Part shown: piece by piece, positions 24,857 to 34,022 of the stretch
Layout of the letters: every line of letters begins with the position of its first letter
Numbering within the stretch: position 1 is the stretch's first letter
Source: Novosphingobium rosa NBRC 15208
Lineage (GTDB): Bacteria; Pseudomonadota; Alphaproteobacteria; Sphingomonadales; Sphingomonadaceae
NCBI RefSeq assembly: GCF_001598555.1
Contig: NZ_BCZE01000031.1
Coordinates: 1-64,000, forward strand
Direction of reading: 5' to 3'
Length of the DNA stretch: 64,000 bases
Notes under the pieces: model-generated
The model's database searches: none
What the model saw: the letters and a program-made list of their open reading frames with translations, nothing else
What the model was told of the DNA's origin: nothing
Program-made: the position numbers and the translations under genes

Positions 24857-27748
24857 ATGACAATGATCCGCAGGCTTCTGCTGGCGACCACCGCCGCAGC
24901 CACCATCATGCCCACGCTGGCCCAGGCCCATGAGGCGCCCGCCGATCCGGCGCAGGCCCCCGGCAAAAGCGATCCCTCGATCCCCGAGATCATCGTGACG
25001 GGTTCGCGCCTGACCAACCCCAATTTCACCTCGCCCACCCCGGTGCAGACGGTCACCGCCGAGCAGATCAAGCAGCGCGCACCGGTGCAGATCTCCGATG
25101 TCATCAATGAAATGCCCGCCATGCGCGTCAGCCGCTCGGCGGCGGGCAGCGGGCGCGTGGCCGATCAGCAATCGGGCGTGCAGTCGCTGACCGATCTGCG
25201 CGGGCTGGGCGATGTGCGCACGCTCACGCTGGTCAACGGGCATCGCCATGTCGGCACGGTGGCGACCGGCTCCTTCGACACCAACATGATCCCCGTCGGC
25301 CTGATCGAGCGGGTGGATGTGGTGACGGGCGGCGCCTCGGCGGCCTATGGTTCGGATGCGGTGGCGGGCGTGGTCAACTTCATCCTGAAGGACCATATGA
25401 AGGGCATCACCGCCAGCGTGCAGAGCGGGTTGACCGAGCGCGGCGATGGCCAGCAATTCGGCATCAATCTGGCGGGCGGCACCGGTTTCGCCGAAGGGCG
25501 CGGCCATATCATCGCCGGTTTCGACTGGGGCAGCACGCTGGGCGTGGGCAACATCTACAGCCGCTACAGCCAGGAGCAGGGGCTGCTCGCCACATCGGCG
25601 GCGCAGCGCAGCGCGCTGGGCCTGCCCGCGCAGGTCTTCGCCAGCGGGGTGGAGCTGGCCAATGTCACGGCGGGCGGGCTGATCACCACGCGGGCCAGCA
25701 ACGGCAACCTCTACACCTTCGATCCGGCGGGCAATGCTTCGGTGTTCAACCAGGGCACCGTTTTCGGCAGCGGCACCAGCGCGCAGATGACCGGCTCCAC
25801 CGCCAATCAGGGCTACAGCCCCTACAGCTTCTTCCAGCTGCAGAACAAGAATTCGCGGATCGTCGCCTATGGCCGCGCAGCCTACGACATCACCGACAGC
25901 TGGCAAGCCTATGCCGAGCTGAACTATGCCCATACCAGCCTGCCCGCGCAGCTCACCTCCAGCTATCTGACGGCCTTTCAGGTGCCCACCAGCAGCCTGC
26001 CCGCTTCGGTGCGCGCGCTGTATACGGGCACCAATGTCTCGGTGGGCCGCATCATGACCGAGAATGGCGGCGGCAACCTGACGTGGCAGAACCTGGACAT
26101 GCATGACATGGTCGGCGGGATCAAAGGCGGCTTCGGCAAGTGGAAGGTCGATGTCTATGGCCAGCACGGCTGGACGCATCAGGATTTCAACACCACCGGC
26201 CTGGTGACCTCGGCGCTCTACAAGGCGGTCTATGGCTGCAACGGCACGTCCAGCAATCCCAACCTGTCGGCGCTGCTGATCAGCCAGCTCAACCTTTATG
26301 AAAGCACCACCGGCAAGAGCTGCGTGGCGTTCAACCCCTTTGGCACCAACAACAGCGCCGCCGCGCTGAACTATATCTACAACAATCAGCATCAGGATAC
26401 GACGATCACCAAGGATGTCGTCTCCGCCAGCCTGTCTGGCACGCCGGTGACCTTGTGGGCGGGCGATGTCTCGGTGGCGCTGGGCGGCGAATGGCGCAAG
26501 GACAAGCTGACCGTCACCAGCGATGCGCTGGGCAATGCCAGCATCTATTCGGTGGGCAATTTCACCACCTATGGCGGGCAGCAGACGGTGAAGGAGGGCT
26601 TTCTGGAAGTCGGCGTGCCGCTGGCGAAAGACCTGCCCTTCGCCAAATCGGTGAGCGTGGATGGCGCGGTGCGCCGCACCGACTATTCGCTTTCGGGCGC
26701 GGTCACCACCTGGAAGGCGGGCGGCGTGTGGGAGCCCGCCAAGGGCCTGCGCCTGCGCGCCACATGGTCACGCGATATCCGCGCGCCCAATCTCAACGAG
26801 CTGTATTTCCTGGGCGGAGCGCTGCCCACCTCCACCACCAACAACATTCCCGGCACCTTCGGCTATGGCGTGACGGGCACCAGCAACATCTATGCTGCGG
26901 GCAACACCGCGCTCAAGCCGGAAAAGGCCAACACCTTCACCGGGGGCGCCACGCTGGCGCTGACCAGCGGACCGCTGCGGGGGCTGCGCCTCGCCGTGGA
27001 TTACTACAACATCCGCATCAATGGCGCGATCACCCGCCTCTCCGCCGCCCAGACCCAGAGCGTCTGCGCCACCGCCATCGCCGGTGGGGCCACCACCTGC
27101 CCGGGCATCACCTTCAACACCATCGCGGGCGGCAACGGCATCACCTCGGCAGGCAATCTGACCTACAATCTCAACGAGCTGAAATCCGAGGGGATCGACT
27201 TCGACGCCGCCTATCGCGTGCCGGACCTTGGCATCCCCGGCCATTTCGAACTGCATGGATCGGCCAATTACGCCATCCACCTGCAGCAGTTCCTCACGCT
27301 GATCCGCCCGCAGCCCTTCGAGACCGCCGGTTCGGCACAAGGCGTGCCCAAGTGGTCCGCCACGGCGACGCTCAGCTATGTGCTGGGCAAGTCGGGCATC
27401 GATTTGCAGCTGCGCGGCTTCACCGGCGTAAAGTATGACACGCTCAGCGCCTATACGCTGACCGGCGGCACCACCAATGGCGCCACGCTGGTGGATCCCA
27501 CCGACGCAGGTTACGTCAACACCAACGCCAATTCGATCAACAACAACCGCCTGCCCGGCATGGTCTACACCAACCTGTCATGGCATGTGGGCGTGGGGAA
27601 GAATTTCCAGATCTTCGGCGTGGTCAACAATGTGTTCGACCGTTCGCCGCCGCTTTACGCCGTGGTGGCGGTGACCAGCGGCAGCCGCAACCTCAATTAC
27701 GATATCCTTGGCCGGTCCTACAAGATCGGCGTGCGCACGACGTTCTGA
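24857..27748 (+). CDS. TonB-dependent outer-membrane receptor
   Basis: 963 aa from the ATG at 24857. Signal peptide about 1-23 (LAQA). The TonB box-like IPEIIVTGSR is at about 45-54, the plug follows (VQTVTAEQIKQRAPVQISDV to VDVVTGGASAAYGSDAVAGVVNF), then a large 22-strand barrel ending in GVRTTF with the terminal Phe. The plug style (AAYGSDAVAGVVNF) is that of sphingomonad receptors for organic substrates and not of classic siderophore receptors. Next to the exported oxidative genes it is the probable entry for their substrate. Confidence 0.9.
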   Translation: MTMIRRLLLATTAAATIMPTLAQAHEAPADPAQAPGKSDPSIPEIIVTGSRLTNPNFTSPTPVQTVTAEQIKQRAPVQISDVINEMPAMRVSRSAAGSGRVADQQSGVQSLTDLRGLGDVRTLTLVNGHRHVGTVATGSFDTNMIPVGLIERVDVVTGGASAAYGSDAVAGVVNFILKDHMKGITASVQSGLTERGDGQQFGINLAGGTGFAEGRGHIIAGFDWGSTLGVGNIYSRYSQEQGLLATSAAQRSALGLPAQVFASGVELANVTAGGLITTRASNGNLYTFDPAGNASVFNQGTVFGSGTSAQMTGSTANQGYSPYSFFQLQNKNSRIVAYGRAAYDITDSWQAYAELNYAHTSLPAQLTSSYLTAFQVPTSSLPASVRALYTGTNVSVGRIMTENGGGNLTWQNLDMHDMVGGIKGGFGKWKVDVYGQHGWTHQDFNTTGLVTSALYKAVYGCNGTSSNPNLSALLISQLNLYESTTGKSCVAFNPFGTNNSAAALNYIYNNQHQDTTITKDVVSASLSGTPVTLWAGDVSVALGGEWRKDKLTVTSDALGNASIYSVGNFTTYGGQQTVKEGFLEVGVPLAKDLPFAKSVSVDGAVRRTDYSLSGAVTTWKAGGVWEPAKGLRLRATWSRDIRAPNLNELYFLGGALPTSTTNNIPGTFGYGVTGTSNIYAAGNTALKPEKANTFTGGATLALTSGPLRGLRLAVDYYNIRINGAITRLSAAQTQSVCATAIAGGATTCPGITFNTIAGGNGITSAGNLTYNLNELKSEGIDFDAAYRVPDLGIPGHFELHGSANYAIHLQQFLTLIRPQPFETAGSAQGVPKWSATATLSYVLGKSGIDLQLRGFTGVKYDTLSAYTLTGGTTNGATLVDPTDAGYVNTNANSINNNRLPGMVYTNLSWHVGVGKNFQIFGVVNNVFDRSPPLYAVVAVTSGSRNLNYDILGRSYKIGVRTTF

Positions 27749-27775
27749 CCGGTCCACCACCGTTCCGGGCGACTG

Positions 27776-27809
27776 TCCCGGTGTCGCATCTCGCGGCACC
27801 GGGATTTTT
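27776..27809 (+). terminator. Rho-independent terminator of the TonB receptor gene
   Basis: 12-bp stem with one G-T pair (TCCCGGTGTCGC / GCGGCACCGGGA), loop ATCTC, followed directly by TTTTT. It lies 28 bp after the stop at 27748. Confidence 0.88.
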
Positions 27810-27827
27810 CGTGCAACGCGGCGGTGA

Positions 27828-28214
27828 TTACTTCGCCTTGATATCCTTCGTCGCCATGATGGTGTTGACCAGCTGATCGAGATCGCCGGGCTTGACCTGA
27901 GTCTGGGCCGGCATCACCGCCGGGCCCCAATGGCCCTTGGCGCCCTTCACGATGGCATCCTTCACCTGCTGCACCCCCGCCGCGCCATTGGGCGCGTAGG
28001 CGGTGGCAATGTCCCGCATCGCCGGGCCGACCCGCGCATAATCCGCGCCGTGGCAAAAGTGGCAACCATGCGCCACCAGCTGCTTGTTCATCGCCAGATA
28101 GGGGTCACGTTCCTGCTGCGCGAAGGAGCCATCCGCACGCGCCATGGGCACGGCGAGCGCGCCTGCCAGTGCCAGAAATCCTCCACTCATCGCCAGCTTG
28201 CCGATTGCAGGCAT
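27828..28214 (-). CDS. Monoheme cytochrome c (c5-like)
   Basis: 128 aa. Signal peptide to about residue 28 (MARADG). Heme site C51-H-F-C54-H55, and GPAVMPAQ supplies the probable methionine ligand. It is divergent from a Tat-lipoprotein flavoenzyme with 126 bp between starts. In p-cresol methylhydroxylase and related systems a VAO-type flavoprotein passes electrons to a small c cytochrome, so this is its likely partner. Confidence 0.85.
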   Translation of the reverse strand: MPAIGKLAMSGGFLALAGALAVPMARADGSFAQQERDPYLAMNKQLVAHGCHFCHGADYARVGPAMRDIATAYAPNGAAGVQQVKDAIVKGAKGHWGPAVMPAQTQVKPGDLDQLVNTIMATKDIKAK

Positions 28215-28281
28215 ATCAGCTTTTCCTTTTCCCGAAATTCCCCGCGTTTTCGTGAGGATACCGCCAATTTCCTAGGGCAGA

Positions 28282-28310
28282 TTGCACTTCCGGTCCAGAA
28301 AATTATCGCT
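28282..28310 (+). promoter_or_regulatory. Candidate promoter of the flavoenzyme gene
   Basis: TTGCAC, a 16-bp spacer, then TATCGC, within an AT-rich stretch about 30-60 bp upstream of the start at 28341. The -10 match is poor. Confidence 0.3.
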
Positions 28311-28340
28311 ATAGAGAATATACACAAACGGGAGAAGACG

Positions 28341-29852
28341 ATGACTCTGCCTGACAGGCCCGATCGCGGGATGAAACGCCGCACCGCCCTCAAAACCCTG
28401 GCCGGAACGGGGGTCGCCATGGCCACCGGCTCGCTGCTGGTGGCCTGCAACGGCAAGGGCGAACCGCTGAGTGACAGCACCAAGCTGGCGCTCAACAATG
28501 CGGTGCAGGGCAAGGTCTATTGGCGCGGCGACGAGGCCTATGAAACCGCGCGCGGCGCCACCTGCTATCGCGCCAACAAGCCCAAGCGCTTTCCGCAGGT
28601 CATCGTCCAGCCCACCAATGACAAGGACGTGATCGCCGCCGTCAAATTCGCCAAAGAACATGGGCTGAAGGTCACCACGCGCTCGGGTGGGCACAGCTGG
28701 GCCTCGGCGCATATCCGCGACGACTGCCTGCTGATCGACATGGGCCGCATGCAGGAGGTCACCATCGACGAAAAAGCGCAGACGCTCTGGGTCAATCCCG
28801 GCGTCATCGGCTCGGTCATCAACCAGCAGCTGGCGCCCTACGATCTGATCGTGCCCACCGCGCATCACCCCTCGCCGGGGATCGGCGGCTTCTGCATGAA
28901 TGGCGGCTTCGGCTGGAATTCGCGCCTGTGGGGCAATGGCGCGCGCCATGTGCTGGCCATCGATATCGTGACGGCGGATGGCGAGCTGATCCGTGCCGAT
29001 CCCACCCAGAACACAGATTTCTACTGGGCCGCACGCGGCGGCGGCGCGGGTTTCTTCGGCGTCATCACCCGCATGCAGCTGCAGGCCCGCCCCCGCCCCA
29101 AGGTGTGGAAGGCCACCGTCTACAGCTTTGACGATGCCGCCGCCGTCTTCGACGATGTGATGACCTGGGCCTGCAACATCGTGCCCAGGGTGCCGCCCCA
29201 TCTCGAACTGGTGATGACCACCACCTCCAACAAGCGCGATACCGGCGAGCCCTGCCCCCCGCGCATCTCCATCGCCGCGCTGGCGCTGACCGATGACGAG
29301 GCGCAGGCCGATGAGGCGCTGGCCCTGCTGGACAGCGTCCCGCACCGCGACAAGGCCGATTTCAAGGTGGAAAAAGCGCCCACCACGCTGGAAGACCGCT
29401 ATCAGAGCGGCTTCAAGGCCGACCCGGCCGGCATGCGCTTCGCCGCCGACAACATGTACACCGACACGCCCACCGAAAAGCTGGTGCCGCGCCTGCGCAA
29501 GGTGTTCCTCGAACAGCCCACGCCGCATACGCATACCTTCTGGTTCGCATGGGGGCCCTGCAAGCCCTTCCCCAAGGATATGGCGCTCTCGATGCAGGGG
29601 CCGATCTATGTCGGCACCTACACGCTATGGACCGACCCGGCCCAGGACGAGCTGATGGAGGCTTGGCCCCCCACGCGGATGAAGGAACTGGCCGACCTGT
29701 CACTGGGCGGGCAGCTCAATGACGAAAACATGCTGCACCATCCGCAGCGCTATTTCACCGATGAGGCGTGGGCCAAGTATGAGGCTTTGAAAAAGCGGCA
29801 CGATCCTGAGGGTCGGTTCGAGGGATTCCTTGGAAAGCCGATGCCGGTTTAG
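28341..29852 (+). CDS. Exported VAO/BBE-family FAD oxidoreductase (Tat lipoprotein)
   Basis: 503 aa from the ATG at 28341 (GGGAGAAGACG). Leader KRRTALKTLAGTG is twin-arginine and is followed by the lipobox LLVAC with Cys36, so a membrane-anchored periplasmic lipoprotein is likely. FAD-binding domain: RSGGHSW (His118 in the place of covalent flavin attachment) and GIGGFCMNGGFGWNSR. The C-terminal berberine-bridge segment is seen in YFTDEAWAKYEALKKRHDP. These enzymes oxidise phenols, alcohols or sugars. Likely electron acceptor: the divergent cytochrome c. Confidence 0.85.
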   Translation: MTLPDRPDRGMKRRTALKTLAGTGVAMATGSLLVACNGKGEPLSDSTKLALNNAVQGKVYWRGDEAYETARGATCYRANKPKRFPQVIVQPTNDKDVIAAVKFAKEHGLKVTTRSGGHSWASAHIRDDCLLIDMGRMQEVTIDEKAQTLWVNPGVIGSVINQQLAPYDLIVPTAHHPSPGIGGFCMNGGFGWNSRLWGNGARHVLAIDIVTADGELIRADPTQNTDFYWAARGGGAGFFGVITRMQLQARPRPKVWKATVYSFDDAAAVFDDVMTWACNIVPRVPPHLELVMTTTSNKRDTGEPCPPRISIAALALTDDEAQADEALALLDSVPHRDKADFKVEKAPTTLEDRYQSGFKADPAGMRFAADNMYTDTPTEKLVPRLRKVFLEQPTPHTHTFWFAWGPCKPFPKDMALSMQGPIYVGTYTLWTDPAQDELMEAWPPTRMKELADLSLGGQLNDENMLHHPQRYFTDEAWAKYEALKKRHDPEGRFEGFLGKPMPV

Positions 29853-29868
29853 AAGAAAAGTTTTAGGT

Positions 29869-29889
29869 GCGAGGGTGTTACACCCTCGC
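29869..29889 (+). terminator. Terminator-like hairpin after the flavoenzyme gene
   Basis: Perfect 9-bp stem (GCGAGGGTG / CACCCTCGC) with loop TTA, 16 bp after the stop at 29852. No T run follows. The rest of the gap to 30133 shows no gene that I can support. Confidence 0.55.
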
Positions 29890-30133
29890 GCTCCCATGAA
29901 TGTCTACGTTGCGCATCGGGTTCGGCCTTGCACTCAATTTGCCGCGCCGCAGACAATAAATGATGGTGCGGCTCTCCGGAATTTCATGCCTGCGGCGCCC
30001 TAAGCTGCGCAGGTGGAGAGGTTAAGCGCTACCTTTCGGCGCCACTGCCATGTCTTCGGGAAACCTTATCGGCGCGCGAAGGCACGAAGCATCTTTCTTG
30101 AGAGATGCGGCCAACAAAAACGTTCCCCTCGCT

Positions 30134-31357
30134 TTATTCCTTCTCTTCTGCCTTGCCCCACAACCACCAACACATCCTCCCCCACGCCCCGCAAAACGCC
30201 ATGGCAAGCGCCATCGGCCACGCCGTTCCATTCTGCCCCCAGGCCACCGCGCTGGACACCAGAAACCCGCAGCCGAACTGCACCACCCCCAACAGGGAGG
30301 ATGCGCTACCCGCATCGCGCTGCAGACGGGCCAGAGCGACGGTGGCGCTGTTCGGCAGGATAAAGCCCAGCATCAGCACCATCCCGCCCAGACACAGACC
30401 CACGCCCCACGCCCCCAGCAGCGGCGCGCCCAGCATGGCCATCCCCAGCGCGGCATTCATGCTCAGGCCGAAGGTGAGCAGCCGGGTCGAGTCGTAGCGC
30501 CCGGCAAGGCGGCGGTTGATCGCGCCGCCCACCAGCATGGCCACCGTCACTGCACTGAAGAGGGCGGTGTAATGGGGCTTGTCGAGGCCGAAGCCGCTCA
30601 TGAAAGCGCCGGGCGATCCGGTGATGAAGGCAAAGAGCGTGCCCGCCGCCGAGCCCGAAATCAGCGAGGCCAGCGTAAAGCGCGCATGGCTCAGCAGGCG
30701 CGTGAAAGCCTCGAGGATGCTGGCGGCGGTGATGTCGCGGTGGCGGCGCTCGGGGGGCAGGGTTTCGGGCAAGCCGAAACAGATCGCGGCCAGAGTGGCC
30801 AGCCCCATCAGGGTCAGCATCGCGAAGACCGCACGCCACCCGGCCACCATGATGATGGCCGTGCCCAGCAAGGGGGCGATCAGGGGCGCGATCATGCCGA
30901 TCAGCGTCAGGGCGGCGAAGGCGCGGGCGAGATCGCCCGCGTCATAGAGGTCGCGCACCACGGCACGGGCCAGCGTCAGGCCACAGGCGCCGCCCAGCGA
31001 CTGGATCAGGCGCAGCGCGATCATGCCCTGAATGTCTGGCACCAGCGCGATGCAAAGGCTGGCCAGCGTGAAGACGCCGGTGCCCGCCAGCAGCGGGCCT
31101 CGCCGTCCGAAGCGGTCGCTGAGCGGGCCGTAGACCAGTTGCCCCGCCGCCAGCCCGAAGAAGAAGACCGAGAGCGTCGCCGCCGTGGCGGAGGCGCTGG
31201 CCTTCAGGCTGAAGCGGATGTCAGGCAGCGCCGAGAGATAGGTGTCGGTGGCCAGCGGGCCGAAGGAGGTCAGCAGGGCCAGGATCGAAATCAGACGCCC
31301 CTGCCCGGGGCGGGCCACGGCGGGATGGGGCGCGATCTGCGGAGAAGAGTTCATCAT
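30134..31357 (-). CDS. MFS drug/metabolite exporter (Bcr/CflA type)
   Basis: 407 aa from the ATG at 31357, chosen because a GGTGA lies 5 bp upstream; ATGs at 31369, 31363 and 31354 are alternatives. Twelve membrane segments are visible. ATDTYLSALPDI in the first helix and YGPLSDRFGRRGPLL (motif A) are typical of the Bcr/CflA drug:H+ antiporter family. It follows another MFS gene by 56 bp in the same direction. Probable export of a toxic substrate or intermediate. Confidence 0.82.
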   Translation of the reverse strand: MMNSSPQIAPHPAVARPGQGRLISILALLTSFGPLATDTYLSALPDIRFSLKASASATAATLSVFFFGLAAGQLVYGPLSDRFGRRGPLLAGTGVFTLASLCIALVPDIQGMIALRLIQSLGGACGLTLARAVVRDLYDAGDLARAFAALTLIGMIAPLIAPLLGTAIIMVAGWRAVFAMLTLMGLATLAAICFGLPETLPPERRHRDITAASILEAFTRLLSHARFTLASLISGSAAGTLFAFITGSPGAFMSGFGLDKPHYTALFSAVTVAMLVGGAINRRLAGRYDSTRLLTFGLSMNAALGMAMLGAPLLGAWGVGLCLGGMVLMLGFILPNSATVALARLQRDAGSASSLLGVVQFGCGFLVSSAVAWGQNGTAWPMALAMAFCGAWGRMCWWLWGKAEEKE

Positions 31358-31413
31358 GCACATCACCATAAGCAGGGCGGCAAGGCGCGGTAGCGCGCCT
31401 GCCGGTAACTCAC

Positions 31414-32655
31414 CTATGCCTTGGCGGGGATGACTGGATCGCGGCGCGCAAAGCGATAGGATGGCAGGCTGGCGAAGGCGGCCAGCGCCACGCACAAGGC
31501 CGCGGCGAAGACCGGGCCGATGCCCTGATAGCCGCCGGTGCGGTCATGCAGCAGGCCCATCCCCAGCAGGCCCCCGGCGATCCCCAGATTGGCGAAGCCG
31601 AACAGCCTGCCATAGATCGCGCCATAATGCGCCAGACCGAAATAGCGGGCCACCAAATAGGAGAGGATGCTCATTTCCGCGCCCTGCCCCAGCCCCAGCA
31701 GCACCGCTCCCGGCATCATCGCGCCGGGCGCACGCCACACATGCAGCAGCATCACGCCCGCCAGAGCCCCGCCGAAAAAGGGCAGCACGATGCGCGGTGA
31801 GGCGACGCGATCCAGCACATAACCGGCGCTAAGCTGCCCGATCATCCCGCCGACATAGATCAGCGAAACGCAGGACGCTGCCGTCGCGCCGCTCACCCCG
31901 CGCTCGGTCAGCAGGGGGAAGAGATGACCCACCGTGCCCACAATGGCGAAGGGCGCGCAGACCATCGCCGCCGCCAGCTTCCAGAAAATGCCGGTGCACA
32001 TGGCCTGAGCAGGCGTCGCGCCCTGATGCACGGGCGCGCTTTCGCCGGGCGTCTGCGCGCCGCGCTCGCGCAGCAACAGGAACAGGATCGGCAGCGCCCA
32101 GACCGTCACCGCCCCGGCCATGCCCAGATAGGCCATGCGCCAGCCATGCGCCGCGATCAGGGGCTGCACCAGCTGAGGCGTGATCGCCGCCCCCAGCCCA
32201 GAGCCGCAGGCGATGGTCAGCCCCGTGACCAGTCCGCGCCGCGCCACGAACCACTGCGCCAGAACCTTGGTGTAGGAGGAGTAGCAATGCACCGCCACGC
32301 AGGCCGAAATGCAGGCCGCCAGCGCGATATAGTGCCAAAGCTGGCTCACCAGCATCATCGCCGCATTGGCCAGAGCGAAGAGCATCACCACCGGCAACAG
32401 CACCGGCCGCACGCCATAGCGGTCCAGCAGCCGCCCGCCGAAGGGCGAAAGCAGCCCCACCCCGACCGGCGACATCAGCAGAATGGCCGAAACCCCCGCG
32501 CGGCTGAGACCGAATTCGGCGGCCAGAGGCTTCATGAACAGCCCCGCCACCGCCGAGACCATGGGCGTGGGCCCCACCGACATGCCCACCAGACAGGCAA
32601 AGCCTGCTCCCAGAGCGGGGCGGGTGAATTCGGAGTGGCGCATGGGCTGGCTCAT
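31414..32655 (-). CDS. MFS transporter (monocarboxylate/oxalate-formate type)
   Basis: 413 aa, twelve predicted membrane segments. GGRLLDRYGVRPVLL is motif A, and the pattern FGLSRAGVSAILLMSPVGVGLLSPFGG at the start is typical of the monocarboxylate-porter-like MFS branch. The ATG overlaps the stop of the EthD-like gene upstream (ATGA), placing it in the TonB receptor/EthD operon. Probably carries the acid substrate of that operon across the inner membrane. Confidence 0.82.
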   Translation of the reverse strand: MSQPMRHSEFTRPALGAGFACLVGMSVGPTPMVSAVAGLFMKPLAAEFGLSRAGVSAILLMSPVGVGLLSPFGGRLLDRYGVRPVLLPVVMLFALANAAMMLVSQLWHYIALAACISACVAVHCYSSYTKVLAQWFVARRGLVTGLTIACGSGLGAAITPQLVQPLIAAHGWRMAYLGMAGAVTVWALPILFLLLRERGAQTPGESAPVHQGATPAQAMCTGIFWKLAAAMVCAPFAIVGTVGHLFPLLTERGVSGATAASCVSLIYVGGMIGQLSAGYVLDRVASPRIVLPFFGGALAGVMLLHVWRAPGAMMPGAVLLGLGQGAEMSILSYLVARYFGLAHYGAIYGRLFGFANLGIAGGLLGMGLLHDRTGGYQGIGPVFAAALCVALAAFASLPSYRFARRDPVIPAKA

Positions 32656-33305
32656 TGATCAGGCTGCTGGATCACCCGCTCATGCGTGATGACCACGCCC
32701 ACCAGACCGCCCACCACGGCCAGCGCATCATGCAGCCTTTGCCCCGCCGCCGTGGCGCCCTCGCCGGTGTGATCCCAGAGCTCGATCACCCGGTCGATCT
32801 CGGGCACCTCGAAGCCGGGCAGGTTGGTCGATCCGGTCACCTCCACCACGCGTGAGCGCACCAGGGCGCCGGGCACCGCCGCATCGGCCAGCGCATCGAC
32901 CACCTCGCCGCCCCGCGCGAAGCAGATTGCCTTGAAGGCGGGCCGCGCCGCGCCGACACCGGGCGGGCGCACCACATGCTCCTCGACCAGAAAGCCGGTG
33001 CGCAGGCCCACGAAATTGGGGCCATCGGTGAACCAGCGCTCGCCCTCGGGCGTGGCCGCCATGCGGGCGACGCCATCCTCCGTCTCGACATGCAACTGGG
33101 CAATGCCATCCAGATCGGCGCCGAAGCCGGGATGGCTCACGCCGATCCCCACCGCGCGCCCGGCCAGCACCACCTCATTGGTGACATAGCCGCGCAAGCC
33201 CTCGACCGCCTGCGACAGAGGCGCATGCACATTCAGCCAGTGGTCGACATAGTGGCGATGGGTCAGCCCGTCGCGGCGGATCTGCAAGCCGGTGGTCTTG
33301 AACAT
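32652..33305 (-). CDS. EthD-like dimeric alpha-beta barrel protein (second of pair)
   Basis: 217 aa from the ATG at 33305, overlapping the stop of the preceding gene (TGATG). RRDGLTHRHYVDHWLNVHAPL is the H-x-x-x-W-x-x-x-H-A EthD-type signature; a second ferredoxin-like repeat follows from about residue 110 (FKAICFARGG). EthD-like proteins assist or carry out monooxygenase, isomerase or decarboxylase-like steps. It is related to the upstream gene, with which it probably forms a complex. Substrate unknown. Confidence 0.7.
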   Translation of the reverse strand: MFKTTGLQIRRDGLTHRHYVDHWLNVHAPLSQAVEGLRGYVTNEVVLAGRAVGIGVSHPGFGADLDGIAQLHVETEDGVARMAATPEGERWFTDGPNFVGLRTGFLVEEHVVRPPGVGAARPAFKAICFARGGEVVDALADAAVPGALVRSRVVEVTGSTNLPGFEVPEIDRVIELWDHTGEGATAAGQRLHDALAVVGGLVGVVITHERVIQQPDQ

Positions 33306-34009
33306 CAGGCCACCTGCTCGGGGATCTTGGCAGCGGTTTCGCGCGCGCCAAACGCCTTGATAAGCCCGAAGGTGGTGGCGCCATGGGCGAACCATGCCTT
33401 TGCCTGCGGGGTCTGGATCATCAGCATCTCTTCCTCGGGCGTGTCGAAATAGGCCTGAGCGATGCCTTCCACCTGCGCCATCGCCAGTTCGGCGACGTCT
33501 TGCTGGGGCAGTTCCCCCTGCACGACGCAAGGCACGAAACCGCGCAGATAGGGCACCGCAAGGCACATATCGCCATGGCCCACCAACCATTCGTCGAGAA
33601 AGGCCTGCTTGTCGGCAAAGCGCGCGTGGCGCGTGAGAAAGGCATTGTTGCGCGCGGGCGGCCGAGCGGCCGGCACCGGCATGATCGCCCGCTCCTCGAT
33701 CACCAGCGTTTTGGCCGCGCCCACCACCGCCGCGCGGCCCTGCCGCCAGCTCTGGCCTGCCGGGCTGGCGAGCAAGGCCGCGTAAGCCGCTTCATCCTGA
33801 CACCAGATTTCCACAAAGGCATCGACATCCGCCGGAATCTCCAGCTGCACAATGTCCTTGCGGGCGGGCAGCGGCAGGGCCTCCTGCACCGTATAGCCCG
33901 GCACGCCCGGCGCTCCGGCCAGCGCGGCGGCGGCCTGTGTCAGCCCGGCAAGGCACGCGTCATGATCCACGCCGTCGCGACGGCGCAGCAGTTCAAACAT
34001 CTTGAGCAT
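33305..34009 (-). CDS. EthD-like dimeric alpha-beta barrel protein (first of pair)
   Basis: 234 aa. Two ferredoxin-like repeats: MLKMFELLRRRDGVDHDAC at the N-terminus and a second from about residue 125, where FADKQAFLDEWLVGHGDMCLAVPYLRG matches the signature helix of EthD-like proteins. It starts 13 bp after the TonB receptor stop and overlaps the second EthD gene. Three barrel proteins of this type in one window (also 7433-7966) suggest a related chemistry. No reaction can be assigned. Confidence 0.68.
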   Translation of the reverse strand: MLKMFELLRRRDGVDHDACLAGLTQAAAALAGAPGVPGYTVQEALPLPARKDIVQLEIPADVDAFVEIWCQDEAAYAALLASPAGQSWRQGRAAVVGAAKTLVIEERAIMPVPAARPPARNNAFLTRHARFADKQAFLDEWLVGHGDMCLAVPYLRGFVPCVVQGELPQQDVAELAMAQVEGIAQAYFDTPEEEMLMIQTPQAKAWFAHGATTFGLIKAFGARETAAKIPEQVA

Positions 34010-34022
34010 GAACGGTCTCCGG

